Shown here: positions 57,878 to 64,000 of the stretch, in pieces
How positions within the stretch are numbered: the stretch's first letter is position 1
Layout: the number at the start of each line of letters is the position of its first letter
Source of the DNA: Lasiosphaeria ovina
Taxonomy: Eukaryota > Ascomycota > Sordariomycetes > Sordariales > Lasiosphaeriaceae
Length of the DNA: 64,000 nucleotides
Direction of reading: 5' to 3'
NCBI GenBank assembly: GCA_033439765.1
Contig: JAULSN010000004.1
Coordinates: forward strand, 816,001 to 880,000
Program-made: the position numbers and the translations under genes
The notes under the pieces: model-generated
Seen by the model: the letters and a program-made list of their open reading frames with translations, nothing else
Told to the model about the DNA's origin: nothing
The model's database searches: none

Positions 57878-59683
57878 TTACAACGCATGCTGGTCGCGCA
57901 GGGGGGTATCTATTTTGTGCAAGTGCGGCTCAACAGGAGCTGTCTCCTCCACGGGGGTGTGCTGGTCGAGGTGCTTGGGCACGAGCGGCGCAGCGGTGCC
58001 CAGACGGCGGCGCACAAAGACGTTGCGCTCCCAGCCGTCAATGTCGTCAACAACCTTCTCCTGGATGAGCTCGTACTTGAACAGCTTGGGCAGGATGACG
58101 GCCCACGTGAGCCAGTACAGGCCGCCAGCAGCGATGATGGCGAAGCCGACGACGCAGTGGATCCAGTAGGGCAGGCTCTCGTAGATGTTCTGGCCGTCCT
58201 CGGGCGGGACGAAGGGCGCGATGATGAGGTAGATGTTGCTGAGCATGAAGAAGACGACGACGGGCAGCGTGGCGCTGACGGGCGGGTACCAGTTGTACGA
58301 CACGCGGTGGAAGTACATGTAGATGAGGCCGGCCGACAGGAATGTGTTGACGATGGCGAGCGGGTATGAGATGAGGTTGAGGATGAAGTTGTAGGCGTCG
58401 CCGGGCGGCGGGGCCAGGATGGTGATGACGCAGATGGCCCAGTGCTCGAACAGGCCGGCGAGCGGCGCGTTGAAGGGCAGGTTGCTGGCCCAGAAGTTGG
58501 AGAAGGGCAGGATGCCCTGGCGGCCGAGCTCCTGCACCAGACGGCCCTGCGAGAAGATGACGCTGAGCACGTTGCCAAACGCCGACAGGGCCACGAAGAC
58601 GGACAGGGCGCGCTCGGCGCCGGCGCCCAGCACGTTGCGGAACAGCGAGGCGGCCACCAGGCGGCGGGCGCGCAGGATCTCCTCCTTGGGCACGGCGGCA
58701 AAGTAGGCAATGTTGACAAACATGTACAGGATCGAGATGACGCCAATGGCCAGTGGGGCGGCGATCTTGAGGGTGCGGGCTGGGTTCCTGGTCTCGCCCA
58801 GGGCGTAATTGGCGTTGCTGTAGCCGATATAACTCCAAATGACATTATAGAGAGCCGTGACGACGCCGTAGGCGCTGCCCGTGGTGCCCTCGAAGGCGTT
58901 GGCGAAGTTGTGGGGCTTCTCGTCCTCGGGCAGCTTGATGTGGCCGGCCAGGGCGACCCAGCCGGCGACGACAATGATCAGGATGATGACGATCTTGATG
59001 GTGCCGAGCACGTTCTGCAGGCGCAGGCCCCACTTGAGGGCGGTGCCGTGGATCAGGAAGGCGGCCGTGATGCAGGCGAGGCCGATGCCGCGCTGGTTCC
59101 AGCGGCCGGCCTCGATGTTGGCCGCGTTGAGGATGTACTCACCGAAGATTACCGAGTTGCCGCTGGCCCAGCCCAGCAGGATCACGTAGCCCGTGTACAT
59201 GCCCGTGACGAGGAACTTGGGGCGGCGGTAGATGTACTCGAGATACGTCTTCTCGCCGCCGTTGGTGGGCAGGCCCGTGCCCAGCTCGACGAAGACGGCC
59301 GTGCCGGCCAGCGCGATCAGCATGCCGGTGACCCAGATGAAGAGCGACAGGCCGACGCTACCCGACAGGGCCAGGATGGTGCCCGGCGTCGCGAAGATGC
59401 CGGTGCCGATGACGCGGTTGACGATGAGGAAGGTGGCTGACACAATTCCAATCTGTCTCTTGGCGTCACGCTTGCGCTCTAGCTCGCCTGATGTCGGCAT
59501 TAGCTCCCGTGTCTTGTGTGTATTTGGAATATGGGCTTACTCACCAACTCGCTCGTTAAAGTGGTCGTTGCCCTCGAGGACGTGTCCATCTTTGCCCTCG
59601 GAAACGGAAACGGCACCAACATTGCTGCCGGCCGCCGTTGCCTCAGCAGGCCTCCTCCTGCTGAACAGATTTGGTGTCCTCAT
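57878..59683 (-). CDS. MUP1: High-affinity methionine permease, MUP1-like, 582 aa
   Basis: Exon 1 is 59683-59545 (MRTPNLFSRRRP) and exon 2 is 59487-57878, joined over a 57-base intron with GTGAGT and CATCAG. The protein is an APC-superfamily amino acid transporter with about 12 TM segments. Landmarks are NRVIGTGIFATPGTILALSG in TM1, the GGEKTYLEYIYRRPKF turn, NVIWSYIGYSNANYALGETR, and PFNAPLAGLFEHWA. The NRVIGTGIF and NANYALGE signatures fit the Mup1/Mup3 methionine group rather than general permeases, and length is close to yeast Mup1. It imports methionine (and likely cysteine) at the plasma membrane. The hydrophilic N-terminus from exon 1 has Lys and acidic residues that could serve regulated endocytosis, an inference. 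Confidence 0.9.
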
Positions 59684-61910
59684 TCGGATGGTTGTGTTTA
59701 GTTGTAGTTGTGGTTGTGGCTGTGGTTGTGGTGTGTGGTCTGAGACCTCTCTCTCTTATTCCCCTATCACAGTAGCAACAGTCGATCTGACTGCCCGCAA
59801 AGATGAACCGTCGACACACGGATTGCGGAATAGTTGACAACAGGAATGACCAGAGAGTGGACTGGACTGGAGTGGGCAATGGGAAGAGTCTGCTGGGTGG
59901 ACCGGGTACAATGAACAACGAAAAAGAGAAAAAAAAGTTCTATGCGGGGAGACTGATATTAAAGCAGTTGCGCGCACGCCTTCTCCCCCCCCCCCAAGCA
60001 ACGGACAGGCCGGGTCAGACCACGCGGGCAGCGCCGTCCTGAGCGACCGAGAGCGCACGCGGCCAAATTGGACAGCTCGAGGCATTTGCGTGATCCAGGG
60101 GCCCAAATGACGCCTTTGAGGCATTGCGGGCGTGCCTCGGCCAGAAAGGCAGTCCCCGGCGTCACTGAGTCGAGGGAATCGAGGGAATCGTCGTCCCCCG
60201 TCGGCGGCCCATGTCGGCAGGATGACGGCCAAGACGCCCGAGTAGGGGCCATGCTAGGCGCGGCGCGTTGTTTGTACGTCATATTTTGACTGGCGTGCAT
60301 GGCGTGCTCCGCTGCGACCTGTTTCTGGAAGGAATCCGCCTGCACACCTGCGTTCGTAGTTCCTGCAGGGCAAAAGTGGACTCGCCCCGCTAGCGTGTGG
60401 CAAGCGGAGGACTGCGAGTGCGAGAGAAAAAAAAATCTCTGTTCGGTAAGACGCGGCTCCACCGGCCGGTGACCAAACGGCCTCGCACCGTGTCCGTTTG
60501 CCGCCATTGCACCTTCCCTTCCCGCTTCCTTGGCTGGCTGTTTGGAGACATGTCAGTCTGAATTTGAAGGCAATACGCACTTCAAAAAGGCGCTTGTTCG
60601 TATTCGCTGGCAGCCTCAAGTGCGTGCATTTGCTGTACGGTCTAGTCGCGTCTTCTCCTTTTTGTCTACCGTCTGTAAAATGAAGGGTGAAGCTCTGTCG
60701 GTATCAAAGTGATCCAAGTGGGGTTCTGTAAATCTCTCTCCGGGTCCTTCCCGGAATACAACAATGCGTGCCTGGATTCTGCTGCGAAATCGGATGGGAT
60801 GAGCTCGACAAGAGACGACACTGCCGCCGTGCCTTGCACACGTGTGCTGTGTAGTAACACTGACCTCGGATACTAACCCAGATGAATATTTTGATGTTTC
60901 CTTCTATGTTTCGGAGTGTAGAACTGCACCTTTTCTAGACTCTAGAGTCGGGCCCGAAAAGCCGCAGTTCCAGACTCTGGTGGAGATGTGGAGATACCAA
61001 TTAAGGCCGGCAGTTGCGCGCAATAATAGACCTGAGGCTATTCCCGACCCAGGTATTAGCGCCTCACGCGTAAAGGTAGCCGGCGGAGCACTGCTTTTTA
61101 GGACAACACCGTTTATTGACTTCGTTGATAGCGTGCCCGGCCCGATACTAATTAAAACTCTCGCCCTTCCGAAATAACCCGGTTGCCCGCGTCGAGATTA
61201 TATCCCTTCTCTCCCTAGATCCCAAATTTCCTGTCTAGCAGAAGAATCCCAAAACACACAAGTCTCGGCCATTAGTACCGATATCCACCGTATATCATAT
61301 CGAAGGTCGCAAGTAGGCGAGAACACTAAAAATGGAGAAACCTCCAACTAGAAATAACATTAAAACACGTGTAGCTCAAAAAGCTGCTGAGAGGAACTTA
61401 GGTTCTGCCTTGTTTGCTTGTTATTGACCACTCGGACGGAACTCTTAAATTTCTAGTCTCCTCGCCTATTTACAACTTTCGGGAGAATATACGGCATTGG
61501 AATTGTGGAAGTCGCTCCTCGCTGGAGTTGACGAACAAACTTACAAATACGGTATTAGTCAAATCTAAGCAATTGATCTTGCTTTGAGGAAAGTCTATTT
61601 CCCAGACCTTTCGCACCACAACTGTTACCATCATAAAACAAGTGCAAGCGAGACAATAAATATCGAGGATATCTGGAAGGTTATATAGGTAGGCCAATGC
61701 AGAACCCACCCTGCACACGGCACCTTACCCACGTGCTAACTCCTCTCGTGGATTCCAATTGCCGGCCACCGCTAAATTAGTTCCGTCGGGTGTCGGCCCC
61801 GGACGTGTCGGTACTCAAGCCTCGGGGTATCTGTTCCAACCCAACTGAGAGCCAAAGTGTTCAATACGCCACCTGACCCATCATGGAAGAGTTAGCTGAG
61901 CGGCTTTTTT

Positions 61911-61985
61911 CCTTTCCTTTCCTTTTGCCTCCGGCGGCCCTCCGGGGGCGCCTGCGGCGGGCTGTTCGCTACGCTCGAAAGGCGT
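61911..61985. other. GC-rich island in AT-rich DNA
   Basis: A TTTCC-type run leads into a block of about 50 bases rich in CCTCCGG, GGCGGCC and GGGGGCGCC words that can fold on itself, ending GTTCGCTACGCTCG. Flanking DNA on both sides is AT-rich. It could be the end of a repeat element or an organelle-derived insert. Confidence 0.4.
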
Positions 61986-63020
61986 TCTTTCCTCAAAACC
62001 AAAGGCTCGAGGGTTCATTCGATCAGCCAATTTTATTGTCTATTTCTTAACCAACCACCTAACCCCCAATAAGTCGACAAACTTTCGGGTCAATTGAGGT
62101 GCGAACAAAGCCTCTCTCTAATGACTACACCACCTTATGTTAGCTTCGGTGGCCTCGTTTAACTTGAAAATAATCATTTCAATTTGCCCATGACTGGGAC
62201 TCTGAACAACTGCAACTGAGTCTCCCTAATTACCGTACGTATGGTTTTGTCTATTCCCACGACAACATCTGCCAGTTTGAGATGCGCTACCTAGCCAATT
62301 CACATTCACAATTTTACAGCCTCTAGCAGTCAACTTAAATAGGCCGGTGTTATCATGATCTCTCCAGACTGCCCTCTTCTTTTCTTTTATCTTTCTATTT
62401 ATACAACAGGTATATATTCCCCAGCTATAAAGCGCGCTTCTCACACAGCGTTTTATCCCATCAATTGCGGCATTCATATCCTAACAGCTATCGCTATTTA
62501 TATTGTGATTGTTCTTAGACCTTAAATCATGTATTGCCGTTGGCGGTGAAGTCGGCGAGCCTGCCGGTACGACACTATCAGCACTGTTACATTGGCTAAC
62601 CTTTTGCTATACCACGGCACATTCTCAATTGCATTCCTTCCGCGTTGATGGGTGATGAGTATGAGATCTCAGCCGTGTGTATCTTGACACTGGAAATCGT
62701 TGCTCGACGTCAAAATAAGAAAACAAATCACAGCTCTACGTAACTAGGTAATCAGAGTAGTCTCGTCTTGTCCGAGGAAGTCGCTCTTTGGAAGAGTACT
62801 TATTACCTTCACCTGGGCGGCCAAGGGAAGCAGACAACATAATATTTATGGAGCAGCAAAAAAAGAACAAGAATAAACCCCGCAGTTCAGTCAAGTACTA
62901 GAGTCAGTCTCGATAGCGATGGGATGAACGACAAAGACCACATGGGCACGTATGTACCCTATTTCTTGTCCATCCTTTGAGCGAAATAGCTGAAACAGTC
63001 ATCCCTCAACAGGGAACCCG

Positions 63021-63127
63021 GCCGGTTTGGTCAAACGGTCACGTTCTTGTGCGGCGGAGAAGACGTCCCTTCGCTTTTTGTCCTCAATAGGTTGCTAGTT
63101 CGAATCCCGGGCGAGGTATCCTTTTTC
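63021..63127 (+). other. tRNA-like Pol III promoter element
   Basis: TGGTCAAACGG at 63028-63038 fits the A-box consensus and GTTCGAATC at 63098-63106 fits the B-box consensus, spaced by 59 bases; a T run follows from 63122. The expected acceptor stem does not pair (GCCGGTT has no partner at the 3' end) and the T stem is poor, so this is not a normal tRNA. It could be a tRNA pseudogene, a SINE head or a Pol III-transcribed RNA. Confidence 0.35.
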
Positions 63128-63410
63128 TCGTCTTTTTTCATCTTTTGTTTTTCCACGTCGCCCTTCCTGCAACCGTTCGCAGCCCCGAATGGTACTGAAG
63201 TATGAGAAAACATAAAAACACAATCAATCCCACACAACCTCTCACGCAAATACCGACCATGGCTAGATATGTCTTTCTTTCAATTAGTAATTATCATCAT
63301 ATATACATTTTCCTACACGCCTTCCTTTTCCTATCCTCCCAATCCAAGCAGCAGCGCGACTCGCACGCGCCCATACTCAGTCAACCCAAGCACCAAGCAC
63401 CCTCGCTTGA

Positions 63411-64000
63411 TTACAAGTACAGAGCACCGGCGGCCAGAGCCACGGGGACGGCGGCGACGGCCGCAAACAGCCGGGCGGCGCCGGAGGAGGTGGTCGTAGT
63501 GGGGGCCGAGGTGGTGGCGGTGCTGTTGTTGCTGGCGGGCGCGGCAGTGGTGGAGGGGGCGACGGTGGTTTGCGGGCTGCTGGATGTTGTCGTGGCGGCG
63601 GGGGGCGCGGTTGTTGCCGGCTTGGTGGTGGTGGAGGAGGAGGAGCTGGACAAAGAGGTTTGCGCGGCGACGACAACCTCACACATGTGGGCGGCCGCGG
63701 GAAGGACCTCGCCTGTTTTTGCGCGGGTTAGTTAGCTAGCTTGTGTAAAGTCCAGAGAGAATCAATCGCGTATGACGAATAAGGTAAATATCAAGGCATG
63801 ACTGAGGATCCACATACCAATTGAGACGTCGTTGCCGCACGCGGCAAGCACGCACGACACGGCGCTGTTGTACGTGGCGCGGTAGTTGTCGGCGATGCAC
63901 AGGCAGTCAAGGTCGTCGGGCTTGCACTTTGTGGCGGCGGCGACGCCGTCAGTCAGGCACTTTACGGCGCACTCCGGGATGAAGTCGGCCAGAGTCTGGG
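63411..64000 (-). CDS. CFEM-domain, probably GPI-anchored protein (3' part)
   Basis: Exon 1 continues past the window edge and ends at 63818; exon 2 is 63712-63411 after a 105-base intron. The visible part has the eight-cysteine CFEM pattern: ECAVKC, TKC, DLDCLC, SCVLAAC, and HMC just after the splice. The Asp in the DDLDC stretch fits the heme-iron contact known in CFEM proteins. A Ser/Thr/Pro-rich stalk and a C-terminal hydrophobic tail (AAVAAVPVALAAGALYL) preceded by small residues indicate a GPI-anchor signal, so the protein should sit on the cell surface or wall. CFEM proteins bind heme or act as surface effectors and sensors. The signal peptide lies outside the window. Confidence 0.88.

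Larger units (their letters stand above)
59684..63410. other. Long intergenic region, AT-rich in parts
   Basis: No gene is firmly seen. From 61190 to 62900 the sequence is mostly AT-rich with one GC-rich island at 61925-61985. A Pol III-like A and B box pair lies at 63021-63127. A non-ATG frame at 60842-61177 is listed among the rejected items. Confidence 0.45.

Noticed and set aside
58442..59440. 332-codon plus-strand frame opposite the permease
   Set aside because: It is antisense to the conserved MUP1-like exon, and its composition follows from that gene's codon bias.
60842..61177. 111-codon frame beginning with GTG
   Set aside because: No ATG at a sensible start and no recognised motif. 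It may be a repeat remnant but cannot be supported.

Overview
This window looks like nuclear DNA of a filamentous ascomycete, most likely a Sordariomycete. Genes are split by short GT-AG introns (about 44 to 105 bases) with CTRAY-type branch points, real exons prefer G or C in third codon positions, and the gene content is typical of such fungi: fungal-only families (DUF1996, CFEM, HET), an H2A.Z histone, and secreted oxidative enzymes. I saw no operons, no CRISPR array and no clear full tRNA or rRNA gene. Class-level placement is an inference from style and content.

Layout. 0-1.3 kb: the 3' part of a VNX1-like vacuolar cation/proton antiporter. 2.7-7.6 kb: a decayed stretch with a four-TM membrane-protein pseudogene, a HET-domain pseudogene with C-to-T-like damage, and an inverted duplication of a tiny cysteine-rich gene (one copy intact, one killed). 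10.3-11.6 kb: secreted DUF1996 protein (minus). 14.9-15.8 kb: a low-complexity protein with eleven 11-residue repeats. 16.3-17.5 kb: a HAL2/MET22-like phosphatase. 19.4-21.5 kb: an RRM plus R3H RNA-binding protein (minus). 25.7-26.6 kb: an orphan two-exon gene. 27.9-29.3 kb: a Cys-cluster protein with a poly-Ser tail. 30.5-31.5 kb: histone H2A.Z (minus). 34.7-37.7 kb: a large fungal zinc-finger-like protein. 39.5-40.9 kb: an F-box protein with membrane segments. 42.1-42.8 kb: a broken gene. 43.8-45.0 kb: a MetE C-terminal-like enzyme. 46.4-47.5 kb: another broken gene (minus). 47.9-49.6 kb: an EthD-like/alpha-beta hydrolase fusion. 49.9-51.0 kb: a polytopic membrane protein (minus). 52.4-53.1 kb: an AA16-like lytic polysaccharide monooxygenase (LPMO, minus). 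55.0-55.7 kb: a cellobiose-dehydrogenase-type cytochrome (minus). 57.9-59.7 kb: a MUP1-like methionine permease (minus). 63.4-64.0 kb: the 3' part of a CFEM, probably GPI-anchored, protein (minus).

How the genes may work together. The LPMO and the single-domain cytochrome lie 1.9 kb apart on the same strand and could form an extracellular redox pair. Three genes touch sulfur or methionine metabolism (HAL2-like, MetE-like, MUP1-like), but they are spread over 43 kb and may be near each other by chance. The most unusual structure is the head-to-head inverted duplication at 6.6-7.6 kb, where two copies of a 55-residue cysteine-rich ORF face away from a palindromic shared upstream region.

Limits: exon models come from splice signals and reading-frame continuity only. 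Family names rest on recognised motifs, not on searches.
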